A stretch of 64,000 nt of DNA from Clostridia bacterium (GCA_017513095.1 JAFWDJ010000020.1:81996-145995), one strand, 5' to 3'. Positions 21,110 through 30,760 are shown, counted from the first letter of the stretch. The notes: a model not told the origin generated them from the letters alone. Made by a program: numbers and translations.

Positions 21110-21528
21110 TGAATAAAGAAGAGATAATGAAGATAATCCCCCACCGCGACAGAATGCTGCTCGTCGACGAGGCCGAGGTCCGCGACGGCGAGGCGATAGG
21201 CAGATACACGGTGCGCGGCGACGAGCATTTCCTCTGCGGCCATTTTCCGGGCAATCCGGTCGTGCCGGGCGTAATTCTCTGCGAAATGATGGCGCAGGCC
21301 TCGTGCGTGCTTTTGTCAAATCTGAGCGCGGAGGCGACTACGCCGTACTTTACCGGCCTTGACCGCGTGCGCTTTAAAAAGAGCGTGCTGCCGGGCGATA
21401 CGCTTGAAACTCACGCCGTAATAACGAAGTCTAAGGCGCCGTTCTACTTCGCGTCCGCGAAGGGCTACGTTGACGGCAGGCTCTGCGTTTCGGCCGAGTT
21501 CTCGTTTGCCCTTGTGGCGAATAAATAA
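21109..21528 (+). CDS. fabZ: 3-hydroxyacyl-ACP dehydratase
   Basis: A 139-residue hot-dog-fold dehydratase. IIPHRDRMLLVDE at the start, the catalytic His in GHFPGNPVVPGVI, and Glu in ILCEMMAQAS are as expected. It removes water from 3-hydroxyacyl-ACP. The ATG overlaps the accB stop (ATGA), indicating coupling. No separate fabA or fabM isomerase is visible in the window. Confidence 0.95.
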   Translation: MNKEEIMKIIPHRDRMLLVDEAEVRDGEAIGRYTVRGDEHFLCGHFPGNPVVPGVILCEMMAQASCVLLSNLSAEATTPYFTGLDRVRFKKSVLPGDTLETHAVITKSKAPFYFASAKGYVDGRLCVSAEFSFALVANK

Positions 21529-21534
21529 GCTATG

Positions 21535-21570
21535 ACGTGCCGCGTTAGTTTATGCGGCGGCGTTTTTTCT
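21535..21570 (+). terminator. Possible internal attenuator between fabZ and accC
   Basis: An imperfect GCCGC...GCGGC stem followed by T6 sits in the 88-bp fabZ-accC gap, the only sizeable gap in the second half of the operon. It may lower acc expression relative to fab genes. Confidence 0.45.
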
Positions 21571-21616
21571 ACTATCGGGGAATGGATTTTGATTCCGACC
21601 CCAAGGAAGTGAGCAC

Positions 21617-22930
21617 ATGTTTTCCAAAATACTCGTAGCCAACCGCGGCGAGATCGCGGTGCGCATAATTCGCGCCTGCAAGGAGATGGGCATAAGCACC
21701 GTCGCGATATATTCGAAGGCGGACGCCGAAGCGCTTCACGTTTCGCTGGCCGACGAATGCATCTGCGTCGGGCGCGCCACTCCCGCGGAAAGCTACTTAA
21801 ATCAGAAGAATATAATAAGCGCCGCGCTCGTTACGGGCGCACAGGCCATACATCCGGGCTACGGCTTTCTCTCGGAGAACGCCGAATTTGCCGCGCTCTG
21901 CCGTGAGAACGGCATCGTATTCATCGGCCCCGACGCCGAAACGATAGCGCGCATGGGCGACAAGGACGCCGCCCGCCGCCTTATGCGCGAGGCGGGCGTA
22001 CCTACGGTGCCCGGAAGCGACATCATCGAGGATGAAGAGACGCTTCGCTCGGAGGCCGCGCGCATAGGCTATCCCCTGCTCATAAAGGCGCGTTCGGGCG
22101 GCGGCGGCAAGGGCATACGCCTCGTAAACGGCGAAGACGAGCTTATAAACGCATACCGCACCGCCTCGGGCGAGGCCCTTGCGGCCTTCGGCGACGGCGG
22201 CGTATATATGGAGAAGTTTCTCTCCCCCACAAAGCACATCGAAGTTCAGCTTCTGGCCGACGAAAAGGGACACGTCGTGGCGCTGGGCGAGCGCGAATGC
22301 TCGATACAGCTTAATAACCAGAAGCTCATCGAGGAATCGCCGTCCCCCGCCGTAACGCCGGAGCTTCGCAAAAGCATGATGGAGGCCGCGATAAAGGCGG
22401 CGAAGGCGGCGCGCTACACAAACGCGGGCACTATTGAATTCCTTCTTGACAAGGATAAGAACTTTTACTTCATGGAGATGAACACCCGCCTTCAGGTGGA
22501 GCATCCCGTAAGCGAATATACGACGGGCGTTGACATCGTAAAGTGGCAGATACGCATTGCGGCCGGCGTGGAGCTCGCCTTCCGTCAGAAGGACATCCGC
22601 ATCGGCGGCGCGGCGATAGAATGCCGCATCAACGCGAAAAGCGCCGGAACGCTCGGCTTTATGCACGTTCCGGGCGGCCCGTGGGTGCGCTTCGACACGG
22701 CTCTTTATTCGGGCTACAGCGTGCCCGTGTTCTACGATTCGATGGTGGGAAAGCTCATAGTATTCGCAAAAACGCGCGAGGAAGCGATAAGAAAAATGCA
22801 CTCCGCGCTTTGCGAGCTCGTGCTTGAGAACATACCGAGCAACCTCGACGAGCAGCTTAACATCTTAAACGACAGCGATTTTAAAGCCGGTGACTATTAC
22901 ACCAACTTTATGACTACAAGAGGATGGTGA
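21617..22930 (+). CDS. accC: Biotin carboxylase subunit of acetyl-CoA carboxylase
   Basis: A 437-residue ATP-grasp enzyme that carboxylates biotin on AccB. Marks are KILVANRGEIAVRIIRACKEMGI, the ATP-grasp glycine loop KARSGGGGKGIR, the active-site region ECSIQLNNQKLIEESPSP, and MEMNTRLQVEHPVSE. The length is a few residues shorter than typical (about 445-450). accD follows after 4 bp. Confidence 0.96.
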   Translation: MFSKILVANRGEIAVRIIRACKEMGISTVAIYSKADAEALHVSLADECICVGRATPAESYLNQKNIISAALVTGAQAIHPGYGFLSENAEFAALCRENGIVFIGPDAETIARMGDKDAARRLMREAGVPTVPGSDIIEDEETLRSEAARIGYPLLIKARSGGGGKGIRLVNGEDELINAYRTASGEALAAFGDGGVYMEKFLSPTKHIEVQLLADEKGHVVALGERECSIQLNNQKLIEESPSPAVTPELRKSMMEAAIKAAKAARYTNAGTIEFLLDKDKNFYFMEMNTRLQVEHPVSEYTTGVDIVKWQIRIAAGVELAFRQKDIRIGGAAIECRINAKSAGTLGFMHVPGGPWVRFDTALYSGYSVPVFYDSMVGKLIVFAKTREEAIRKMHSALCELVLENIPSNLDEQLNILNDSDFKAGDYYTNFMTTRGW

Positions 22931-22934
22931 TACT

Positions 22935-23810
22935 GTGGATTTAAGGGGTTTATTCAAAAGGCCGGCAAACGAGCTTGAAAAGGGCGGCCGCACTCCCGCC
23001 GAGGCTACCGCCGCGGATACCTTCGAGGTAAAGCGCGAATGTCCCGACTGCGGAAGAAAGATTGCGGAAATCGACCTGCCCGAAATGTATTACGTCTGCA
23101 CGTGCGGCCACCATTTCCGCATGAACGCCAGACAACGCATAGACCACATTTGCGACGAGGGCAGCTTTACGGAGATGTTCTCGGAGCTTGAAACGAAGGA
23201 TATAATAAACTTCCCCGGCTACGAAAAGAAGTTAAGAGAAGCGCGTCTCAGCTCCGGCGAGGAAGAGGCCGTTATCTGCGGCACGGCGACGGTGCTGGGC
23301 CATAAATGCGCCATGTTCGTCATGGAGTCGCTCTTTATGATGGGCAGCATGGGCACCGTTGTGGGCGAAAGAGTGACGCGCCTTTTCGAATACGCGACCG
23401 AAAACGGTCTGCCCGTCGTGGGCTTTACCGTATCGGGCGGCGCGCGTATGCAGGAGGGCATACTTTCGCTTATGCAGATGGCGAAAACGAGCGGCGCCGT
23501 AAAGCTCCACTCCGACGCGGGCAACTTTTATCTCACCGTACTCACCGATCCCACGACGGGCGGCGTTACGGCAAGCTTTGCGATGCTCGGCGACGTGATA
23601 ATGGCCGAGCCGGGCGCGACCGTGGGCTTTGCGGGCGCGCGCGTTATAGAGCAGACAATAAGAAAGAAGCTGCCGCAGGGCTTTCAGACGGCGGAATTTC
23701 TGCTTGAGCACGGCTTTATCGACCTTATAACGCCGCGCTCGGAGCAAAAGCGCGTTATATCCACACTTCTTTCGATGCATGAAAAAAAGAACGGAGGCGA
23801 CAAAGCATGA
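22935..23810 (+). CDS. accD: Acetyl-CoA carboxylase carboxyltransferase beta subunit
   Basis: A 291-residue subunit that, with AccA, transfers the carboxyl group to acetyl-CoA. It has a four-Cys zinc ribbon near residues 35-55 (CPDCGRK...CTCGHHF), then the crotonase-like core (SGGARMQEGILSLMQMAKT, TDPTTGGVTASFAMLGD). The start is GTG. It overlaps accA by 4 bp. Confidence 0.95.
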   Translation: MDLRGLFKRPANELEKGGRTPAEATAADTFEVKRECPDCGRKIAEIDLPEMYYVCTCGHHFRMNARQRIDHICDEGSFTEMFSELETKDIINFPGYEKKLREARLSSGEEEAVICGTATVLGHKCAMFVMESLFMMGSMGTVVGERVTRLFEYATENGLPVVGFTVSGGARMQEGILSLMQMAKTSGAVKLHSDAGNFYLTVLTDPTTGGVTASFAMLGDVIMAEPGATVGFAGARVIEQTIRKKLPQGFQTAEFLLEHGFIDLITPRSEQKRVISTLLSMHEKKNGGDKA

Positions 23811-24607
23811 GCGCCAATACTCCGTATGATAAAGTGATGCTGGCGCGCGCAAAGGGACGCGCGACGGCAGCGGAATATATAAGCCGCATATTTACCGATT
23901 TCATCGAGCTTCACGGCGACCGCCATTTTGCCGACGATACGGCCATAGTGGGCGGCGTGGCATACCTTGGTGATATGCCCGTTACAGTAATTTCGATGGA
24001 GAAGGGACGCGACACGAAGGCGAAGATCTACCGAAACTTCGGCGCGCCCAATCCCGAGGGGTACAATAAAGCGCTCAGACTTATGCGCCAGGCGGAGAAG
24101 TTCTCGCGCCCCGTAGTGTGCTTCGTCGATACGGCGGGCGCGTTCTGCGGGCTCGGCGCCGAGGAGCGCGGTCAGGGACGCGCGATTGCACAGAATCTGG
24201 CCGAGATGATAACGCTTAAAACGCCAATAGTCTCCGTATTCATCGGAGAGGGCGGCTCGGGCGGCGCGCTTGCGCTTGCATGCGCCGACGAGGTGTGGAT
24301 GATGGAGAACGCGATATACTCCGTCATATCGCCCGAGGGCTGCGCAAGCATTCTCTGGAAGGATTCAAAGAAAGTAAGAGCCGCGGCACAGAGCTTACGG
24401 CTCACGGCGCAGGATATGAAGAAGCTTCAGGTGGCCGAAAAGGTGATCCCCGAGAAGGGCACGTTCGACGCCTGCTGCCGCACGATGGCGAAAGACCTGC
24501 GGGCGGCGTTCACCGCACGCATGGCGCTGCCGAAGGACGAGCTCGTCCGCCAAAGGTACGAACGCTTCAGAAAATACGGCGCGCAAATAGTCCCCGAGGA
24601 CTTTTAA
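23807..24607 (+). CDS. accA: Acetyl-CoA carboxylase carboxyltransferase alpha subunit
   Basis: A 266-residue subunit with the core FVDTAGAFCGLGAEERGQGRAIAQNL, FIGEGGSGGALALA, and VISPEGCASILWKD. Shorter than the 310-320-residue proteobacterial forms, as in many Firmicutes. It is the last gene of the operon and overlaps accD in an ATGA. Confidence 0.95.
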   Translation: MSANTPYDKVMLARAKGRATAAEYISRIFTDFIELHGDRHFADDTAIVGGVAYLGDMPVTVISMEKGRDTKAKIYRNFGAPNPEGYNKALRLMRQAEKFSRPVVCFVDTAGAFCGLGAEERGQGRAIAQNLAEMITLKTPIVSVFIGEGGSGGALALACADEVWMMENAIYSVISPEGCASILWKDSKKVRAAAQSLRLTAQDMKKLQVAEKVIPEKGTFDACCRTMAKDLRAAFTARMALPKDELVRQRYERFRKYGAQIVPEDF

Positions 24608-24729
24608 GAATATCCGACCGCCAAAAAAGGGCCGGACCGCCGAAAAAGGAAATTGAAAAATTTTACTAACCGCGTGCATTTATTTATCGAAGCAAATTTT
24701 TAATGCATAATGTTTCCAATAATCTTTTT

Positions 24730-24761
24730 GCGCCGTAACCCCAAGGGTTACGGCGTTTTTC
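24730..24761 (+). terminator. Terminator of the fatty acid operon
   Basis: Hairpin GCCGTAACCC / GGGTTACGGC with a T5 run, 120 bp after accA. Confidence 0.8.
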
Positions 24762-24783
24762 GGCTATGTGCCGATTGCCGAGT

Positions 24784-24823
24784 CCGGGGCCCCCAAAAAA
24801 TGTACGCGTTTTTTGGGGTGGTT
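24784..24823 (+). repeat. Small GC palindrome (P45 family), copy 2
   Basis: Starts CCGGGGCCCCC, A6, a short turn TGTACGCG, T6, and ends GGGGTGGTT. The paralogous repeat at 14608-14900 lacks it, giving an empty-site comparison. Confidence 0.75.
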
Positions 24824-24977
24824 CAACCGTATACCGATACGCCGACACTCGCCAATCGACAATTCCGACCTCTTTTTTGACGCCTTCTTGTGCCTCTGTT
24901 TGTTTTCGGGTGCTTGTGTTTACATAACTTTGCGGCGTCTCCCCGCTTTGCCGATCGTTTTATCTTATAATTTTTTG

Positions 24978-25006
24978 TTTCAAAACCTATCGAAATCATG
25001 TATAAT
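24978..25006 (+). promoter_or_regulatory. Possible promoter of the M20 amidohydrolase gene
   Basis: TTTCAA, 17-bp spacer, TATAAT (25001-25006), about 37 bp before the gene. The -10 is perfect, the -35 weak. Confidence 0.5.
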
Positions 25007-25042
25007 AAAATAAAGCAACCGAAAATGAAAGAGGGCGTTTCA

Positions 25043-26182
25043 ATGAACGAAAACTCGCAAAAATACCTTGATCTGCTCACCCGTCACCGCCGGTATCTCC
25101 ACACGATACCCGAAGCCGCGTACAAAGAGACAGAAACGTGCGCCTATATCGAAAAAACGCTCGACGAACTCGGCGTGCCGCACGAGCGCATACTCGACAC
25201 GGGCATACTTGCGCATATCACGGCGGACGAAAGTCTTCCCACATTAGCGTTTCGCGCCGACATGGACGCGCTGCCCTTCACGGAGAACACGGGGCGCGAT
25301 TTCGCCTCGAAAAATCCGGGCTTTATGCACGCCTGCGGCCACGACGCGCACATGGCGGTGCTTCTTACGTTCGCGAAGTTCCTCTGCGACAGCCGCGGCC
25401 GCCTCAAAGCGAACGCCGCGCTCATATTCCAGCCCGCCGAGGAGGGCTACGGCGGCGCGCTTCGAATGATAGACGCGGGCGTCATAGAAAAAACGTGCGC
25501 CTCCGAAATTTATTCGTTCCACGTTGCGCCGTTCTTTCCGGCGGGGAAGGTTTACATAACGCCGGGCCCCGCCACGTCGTGCGACCTTGCGTTCGACGTT
25601 GTCGTGCGCGGTAAGTCGGCGCACGGCGCGACGCCTCAGAACGGCCGCGACGCGATAATCGCGGCAAGTGCGCTTGTTTGCGCGCTGCAGAGTGTGGTCT
25701 CGCGCGAGAACGACCCGAACAATCCGCTCGCGCTCACGGTCGGCACCTTCAACGCCGGAACGAAACGGAACGTAGTGGCCGAAGAAGCGCGCCTTGAATG
25801 CGCCGTGCGCTGCGCGCACACGGAGGACGCGGCGCGGGACGCCTTTGATAAGGCCGTGCGCATCTGCGGCGGCATCGCCGCCGCCTACGGCGTCGAAATC
25901 GAGGCCTCCATCCACCATTTTTACGGCTCCGTATTAAACGACGCTCGCTGCGTAGAGCGCATAGAAAACGCCTTCGCCCCGGGCGAGGTCGTGCACGTAC
26001 CGACGCTCGTCGTATCGGAGGATTTCTCCGCGTTTACGAAAAGGCTGCCCGCCGCAATGTTCCTCTGCGGCGTGCTCGACGAGGAGCGCGGATTTACTCA
26101 CCCGATCCACTCCGACAAATTCGATTTAAGCGAGGACGCGCTTTTATGCGCGCTCGAAACGTATATACGGCTCGTGATTTAA
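25043..26182 (+). CDS. M20 family amidohydrolase (aminoacylase/carboxypeptidase type)
   Basis: A 379-residue di-metal amidohydrolase. Metal-binding motifs are AFRADMDALPF, HACGHDAHMAVLL, the Glu pair in QPAEEGYGG, and His in the late HPIHSDKFDLSEDAL region. The dimerisation domain has the usual GKSAHGATPQNGRDAI. Family members hydrolyse N-acyl amino acids, hippurate-like amides or N-acetyl-diaminopimelate; the exact substrate cannot be read from sequence. The start is set by GAGGG before the ATG at 25043. It stands alone between terminators. Confidence 0.9.
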   Translation: MNENSQKYLDLLTRHRRYLHTIPEAAYKETETCAYIEKTLDELGVPHERILDTGILAHITADESLPTLAFRADMDALPFTENTGRDFASKNPGFMHACGHDAHMAVLLTFAKFLCDSRGRLKANAALIFQPAEEGYGGALRMIDAGVIEKTCASEIYSFHVAPFFPAGKVYITPGPATSCDLAFDVVVRGKSAHGATPQNGRDAIIAASALVCALQSVVSRENDPNNPLALTVGTFNAGTKRNVVAEEARLECAVRCAHTEDAARDAFDKAVRICGGIAAAYGVEIEASIHHFYGSVLNDARCVERIENAFAPGEVVHVPTLVVSEDFSAFTKRLPAAMFLCGVLDEERGFTHPIHSDKFDLSEDALLCALETYIRLVI

Positions 26183-26224
26183 GCAAAAAAAGCCGTCGGA
26201 CGACCGTCCGACGGCTTTTTTTAT
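26183..26224 (+). terminator. Bidirectional terminator between the amidohydrolase and maf
   Basis: A long perfect stem AGCCGTCGGAC / GTCCGACGGCT, A7 on the left and T7 on the right, lies between convergent genes. Confidence 0.92.
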
Positions 26225-26228
26225 TCTC

Positions 26229-26801
26229 TTACTTCTCCGGCATTATCTCCATGCCGAACTCTTCTCTCATTACCTCCCCGAACGTTGCTATGGGGAAGCC
26301 CACGACGTTCCAGAAGTCGCCCTCCACTCCCGAAATGAGCAGCGCGCCGAGTCCCGATATGCCGTAGGCGCCCGCCTTGTCAAGCGGCTCGCCCGTTCTT
26401 ACGTAGCGCTCTATCTCCGTATCGGAAAGCTCCCGGAATCGCACCGTCGTGCGGCAGGCGCGCGAAACGGTCTTTTCGGCGTTTTTAACGCAGATGCCCG
26501 TATATACCTCGTGCGCGCGCCCCGAAAGCGCGCGAAGCATCCGCCGCGCGTCCGCTTCGTCCTTCGGCTTTCCCATAATCTGTCCGTCGAGTACGACTAT
26601 TGTATCGGCCGAAACCACCGTTTTGCCCGTGCGCGAAAAAACGTTCTCTGCCTTCTGCCGCGAAAGCGCCATAACTGCGCGCGAGGGCTCGCGCTCGGAT
26701 GTGTTTTCGTCCGCGTTTGACGGCACTATCTCAAAATCAAGGCCCAAATCGGTAAATATGGCCTTTCGTCTCGGCGAGGCCGAGGCTAAAATAAGTTTCA
26801 T
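26229..26801 (-). CDS. maf: Maf-family nucleoside triphosphate pyrophosphatase
   Basis: A 190-residue house-cleaning pyrophosphatase that hydrolyses dTTP/UTP or modified NTPs. It begins LILASASPRRKAIFTDLGL (substrate loop). VSADTIVVLDGQIMGKPKD and HEVYTGICV follow, then VEGDFWNVVGFPI near the C terminus. The ATG at 26801 has GGGTGG 6 bases upstream; a GTG 9 bases earlier is an alternative. It lies upstream of, and in the same direction as, the SLH gene's end, separated by a terminator. Confidence 0.93.
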   Translation of the reverse strand: MKLILASASPRRKAIFTDLGLDFEIVPSNADENTSEREPSRAVMALSRQKAENVFSRTGKTVVSADTIVVLDGQIMGKPKDEADARRMLRALSGRAHEVYTGICVKNAEKTVSRACRTTVRFRELSDTEIERYVRTGEPLDKAGAYGISGLGALLISGVEGDFWNVVGFPIATFGEVMREEFGMEIMPEK

Positions 26802-26821
26802 GAAATCCACCCCGTTTTTTA

Positions 26822-26857
26822 AAATAAAGCCGCGCGTAGAACGCGCGGCTTTATCTG
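26822..26857 (-). terminator. Terminator of the 1290-residue SLH gene
   Basis: AAAGCCGCGCG / CGCGCGGCTTT hairpin followed on the minus strand by TTATTTT, 14 bp after the stop. Confidence 0.85.
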
Positions 26858-26870
26858 TGATGCTGTATTT

Positions 26871-29800
26871 TTACTTCGTTATGATCCTGTAAAGCAGTAC
26901 CGCCATCTCCGCGCGGGTGATGTTGGACTTGGGATTGAGCTTGCCGTCCGAGCCGAGTATGTATCCGGCGCGAACGAGCGTTGCCACGGCGTCTACCGCG
27001 TATGCGGCCACGTCGTTCCTATCGACGAACGCGGCGATGTCGGCCGCGGTGCCCTTCTGCGGACATTCTCCCGCATTTTCAAGCACGCGAACAACGAGCA
27101 CCATTGCGTCCTCGCGCGTAAGCGAAGCCTCGGGGTCAAAGAGATTGTTGCCGCCGCCGCGCGCTATGTCGTTCGACTTCGCCGCAAGTATCGCCGCCGC
27201 GTAATACGATGTGGGCGGAACGTCGATGAACTGCTCCGTGCCCTCGGTCGCCTCGAATCTGAACGCGCGCTGGAGCATGAGTATGAAGTCGCCGCGCTTT
27301 ATGTTGTTCATCGGGCTGTACATCCTCTCGGACGTGCCCGTAACGATGCCGTGCTCGTAGAGGTAATCAATGCCCTGTACCGCCCATGAAAGATTGCTGC
27401 CCACGTCGTCGAAGTACGCCGAGCCGCCGCTTTGCTGCGCGCCGGCCACGGTTATTACGACGCTGCCCGTATACGACGAGCCGTCGGTCGAGTAGCCCGT
27501 ATAGCTTACCGTCGCGCTGCCCGTAAAGTCGGAGTTGGGTACGAACGTTACGGACGAGATGTTCGGCGAGGTGTTGAAATAGTAGTTGGTTCCCGCCGTT
27601 ACGGACGTTCCCGAGCCGGTCTGCGACGAATAGTCGGTGTAAAGCGCGCCTACCGCAGCGTTGGGTATCGAGAACGTGATGTACGACAGCGTCTTGCCCG
27701 TCGCAGCGTAGCATGCCGTGTTGAAGTCGTTCACAGCGAACGTTACGGGCGCCCCCTTGTCGGTCTTATACGATATTCTCGTAGCCGAGGTGTTCGTGTT
27801 CTCCTGATTCGTCGTATTGCCGCTTCCGCGCGTTACCGTTATGCTTATCTTTCCCGTGAAGCGCTGGCCCTCCACGTCGAAGCCCGTAAACGCTATCTCA
27901 AACGTTCCGACGTAGTCGGAATTGGGCACGAAGGTTATATCTCCGATGAGCGGAGTCGAGCCCGAACGGTAGTAATTCGTGCTGGCGTTTACAAGCACGC
28001 CGGGCGAGGACGCCGAGCTGTAGTTTACGTAAAGCTGGCCGTATACCGAGGACGGAGGAGTAAATCTCACGTAATCGAGTATGTCGCCTGTTACCTCGCG
28101 CGACATTACGTTGAAGTCGGACGCGTTAAGCTTTATCGTCGAGTCGTTTCTTACGGTATAGGTTATAACGTCATTGTCGTCCGAGGTGTCGGAGCTTGAG
28201 CCGGTTATCTTTATCTTAATTTCGCCGGTGTACGTGTCGCTGTATTTGTCATAGCCCGTATACTTGAACGTTACCGTAGCTGCGGAGCTTGAATTGGGCA
28301 CGAACGTGATGTTCGAGATTAAGTTGTTGCCGCTGCCCGAGTAGTAGTAATTCGTACCCGTGCTTACGGCCGTATTGCTGCCCGAGGACGTGTAGTCGTA
28401 ATACAGCTTGCCGTACGACGAGCTTATGCTCGTAAATCTGATGTGGTCGAGCGTTTCGCCCGTTTCGTTGTTGCACACGTTCTGGAAGTCGGCCTTTTTG
28501 AAGGTGACCTTGCTTCCGTTAGCAACGGTGTACGTTATTATCGAGCTGTCCGTCTCATTTACGGTCATCTCAATGTAGCCGGTATACGATTCGCCGTCCA
28601 CGCTCACGCCCGTATACTCTATTGTGAACGTGCCGTAATAGCTGTCGTTCGCAACGAACGTAACGCTGCCAATCTTGGGCGAGGTCGTGCGGTAGTATCT
28701 CGTGCTTGCGCTTACCGCCGTACCCGACGAATTGCTCTGCGAGTAGTTAAGGTACAGTCGGCCTCTCGACGTGGACGGAAGCTTGAACTGTACGTAGTTT
28801 AAATTGGAGCCCGTCGCGTCGAGGCAGGCGTTGTTGAAGTCGGACGCCGAGAAGGTAACGTAGTCGCCCGAGCTTACGTCGTAGTTTACGTCACTCGCCG
28901 TGCCCGAATAATTCGACGAGGAGCTTGACACCGTTATTTCGATAACGCCGTCGTAGATTACGCTGCCGTTGCTCTCATATGCAGTAAACGGTATCGCAAG
29001 ATCGCCCAAAAAGCTGTTTCTCGCCATGAAGGAGAGGTTTGAGATATACTTCGTTCCCGTGGTCGTGTAATAATACCTCGTTGAGCCCACGTCGTTCGTA
29101 GTAAGCTTGTTGCTCGTCGAGTTCGTGGAGCCGCAGTAGATATAGCCCTGAGACGACTGCGGAAGCTCGTCTATCGTAATATACGCGGGCGTCTTCCATA
29201 CGGAGGAGGAATCGCGGTACCTGAAATCGCTCGCGGCGAATTTCACCGTGGAGTTCTTATTGCAGCTGTACTTTATCGTACCGCTGCTGCCCTGAAGCTG
29301 TACCTTTATGATTATCTCTCCGTCGTAAAGCTTATGGCTCGACGTATCGTACGCGCTGTACATTATGGATATGTTCTGCGCCGCAAGCGAGGACAGCGGC
29401 ACGAAAGCCACTCTGCTTATCTGCGTTGCGGTGGAGCCGCTTACGAAGAGGTTGCCCGTGTCGGTAGCGGCGTTTATTCTCGTGCCGGGGTTCGATGCGG
29501 ACGAGTAGTTCTTATAGAGGCTGCCGTACTTGGCAAGCGGAGCCGTTATTATAACGTGATGGAGCGTCGCGCCGGAGTCGTAATTGTTGAACACGCGCGT
29601 AAAGTCGCTCGCGTTGAACATTACCGCGCTGCCCGCCTCGGTCGTATACGTTATCGTGTCGGGGTCCTTGGATGTCACGGTTATCTGCACCGAGCCGGAG
29701 ACCTGCGCGCCGTTCTCGGTGTACGCGGTATATCCGAAGGTGTCCGTTCCCGTGCCGCCCGTCGCCCTGTATACTATGTTCGCGATCGCGGGACCTTCGT

Positions 29801-30743
29801 TTCCGTCAACGTAGTAGTCGGTCGAGGTGGTCACCGACGAGCCCGAGCATGTAAGCGTGCCCATCGCCGGATACGAATTGAATCTTATGCGGTTTAAGGA
29901 GTCGCCCGAGGACAGGTTCTTTAACGCCGCGCCGAAGTCTGCCGAGGCGAAGGAAACGTTATTGCCCTCTCTTACGCTGTACGTTACCGCGGACGACGTG
30001 GGAACGAGGCTTTCGGCCGTTATCTTGAGCGTTACCTCGCCTATCGGGGAGCCCGTTCTTACGTCTTCGTATGCGTACGCTCTGTAGGTCACGCTGCCGC
30101 CGCCCTTGGCCTCGAAGCTTAAATTGTTAAGCTCGGAGGTGTTAAGCACTCTGCCGTCGTACTCGCCCGAGCCGAGCTTAAGCGCGCCCCACGAGGGGTT
30201 CGTGCCCGATATCTTTATGCCGGCAAGCGCATTGCCGTCGTTCTGTATATAAAGCGGCGAAAAGTCCGACAGGGAAATCTTTACGCTGCCGCCCTCGGTA
30301 ACGCTTTTCGTTACCGTGCCCTCGAATACGGGATCAACGGACGACGCGCGCATGACGGATACCGTATACACGCTCGTATACGTCGTTTCGCTGTCGTCGG
30401 AGTCTACCGTATAGCTTGCGGTAAGCTCAACCGATTTTCCGTCAACCGTCGCGGGACCGGAAAACTCAATCGATACGTTTGAAAATCCCGGATTTGCCGT
30501 AAAGTCCGTGCCGCTCGAAAGCTTGACCGTCTTATCCTTATAGGAATACGGCACGGTAAGCAGTATCTCATCGTCGGGCGAGGATACGCCGACCGTCGGC
30601 ACGACAAGGTCGGAGCGCGACAGGCTTCGAAGCACGCTCATACCGTCCTGCGGCGCATCGGCGGCCATCGCTATCGGCACGGCGCACAAAAGCATTGCCG
30701 CCGTCACAATAAGGCACAGCGCCTTCTTCATTGAAATTTTCAT
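26871..30743 (-). CDS. SLH-domain surface protein with about eight internal repeats
   Basis: A 1290-residue exported protein. Residues 1-27 are a signal peptide (ALCLIVTAAMLLCAVPIAMA). An N-terminal beta domain follows (about 40-135). From about 137 to 1100 there are roughly eight repeats of 105-125 residues, each with V.Y.V..G..V.F.ASDF, G.LY.NYSS, TNYYY, I..ITFVPNS and YTGYS..G..YTG.I.ITV. This pattern recalls cadherin/CSPG-like beta modules. About 1105-1290 holds three SLH motifs (YFDDVGSNLSWAVQGIDYL, FIDVPPTSYYAAAILAA, FVDRNDVAAYAVDAVATLV) that anchor to cell-wall polysaccharide. AAGGAGGGG precedes the ATG. It is probably an S-layer or surface structural protein; no catalytic motif is seen. 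Confidence 0.88.
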   Translation of the reverse strand: MKISMKKALCLIVTAAMLLCAVPIAMAADAPQDGMSVLRSLSRSDLVVPTVGVSSPDDEILLTVPYSYKDKTVKLSSGTDFTANPGFSNVSIEFSGPATVDGKSVELTASYTVDSDDSETTYTSVYTVSVMRASSVDPVFEGTVTKSVTEGGSVKISLSDFSPLYIQNDGNALAGIKISGTNPSWGALKLGSGEYDGRVLNTSELNNLSFEAKGGGSVTYRAYAYEDVRTGSPIGEVTLKITAESLVPTSSAVTYSVREGNNVSFASADFGAALKNLSSGDSLNRIRFNSYPAMGTLTCSGSSVTTSTDYYVDGNEGPAIANIVYRATGGTGTDTFGYTAYTENGAQVSGSVQITVTSKDPDTITYTTEAGSAVMFNASDFTRVFNNYDSGATLHHVIITAPLAKYGSLYKNYSSASNPGTRINAATDTGNLFVSGSTATQISRVAFVPLSSLAAQNISIMYSAYDTSSHKLYDGEIIIKVQLQGSSGTIKYSCNKNSTVKFAASDFRYRDSSSVWKTPAYITIDELPQSSQGYIYCGSTNSTSNKLTTNDVGSTRYYYTTTGTKYISNLSFMARNSFLGDLAIPFTAYESNGSVIYDGVIEITVSSSSSNYSGTASDVNYDVSSGDYVTFSASDFNNACLDATGSNLNYVQFKLPSTSRGRLYLNYSQSNSSGTAVSASTRYYRTTSPKIGSVTFVANDSYYGTFTIEYTGVSVDGESYTGYIEMTVNETDSSIITYTVANGSKVTFKKADFQNVCNNETGETLDHIRFTSISSSYGKLYYDYTSSGSNTAVSTGTNYYYSGSGNNLISNITFVPNSSSAATVTFKYTGYDKYSDTYTGEIKIKITGSSSDTSDDNDVITYTVRNDSTIKLNASDFNVMSREVTGDILDYVRFTPPSSVYGQLYVNYSSASSPGVLVNASTNYYRSGSTPLIGDITFVPNSDYVGTFEIAFTGFDVEGQRFTGKISITVTRGSGNTTNQENTNTSATRISYKTDKGAPVTFAVNDFNTACYAATGKTLSYITFSIPNAAVGALYTDYSSQTGSGTSVTAGTNYYFNTSPNISSVTFVPNSDFTGSATVSYTGYSTDGSSYTGSVVITVAGAQQSGGSAYFDDVGSNLSWAVQGIDYLYEHGIVTGTSERMYSPMNNIKRGDFILMLQRAFRFEATEGTEQFIDVPPTSYYAAAILAAKSNDIARGGGNNLFDPEASLTREDAMVLVVRVLENAGECPQKGTAADIAAFVDRNDVAAYAVDAVATLVRAGYILGSDGKLNPKSNITRAEMAVLLYRIITK

Positions 30744-30760
30744 AATACCCCTCCTTAAAG

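Larger units (their letters stand above)
24608..24890 (+). repeat. Intergenic repeat with terminator (copy 2), interrupted
   Basis: This shares the block order of 14608-14900 (GGGCCGGACCGCCGAAAAA, GCCGTAACCC hairpin, CGGCTAT.TGCCGATTGCC, CGCCGACACTCGCCAATC). Unlike copy 1 it has the small GC palindrome inserted after GATTGCCGAGT at 24784. Confidence 0.65.

Noticed and set aside
25244-25918. Minus-strand frame opposite the M20 amidohydrolase
   Set aside because: It has no ribosome binding site or domain; the opposite strand has complete metal-binding motifs.
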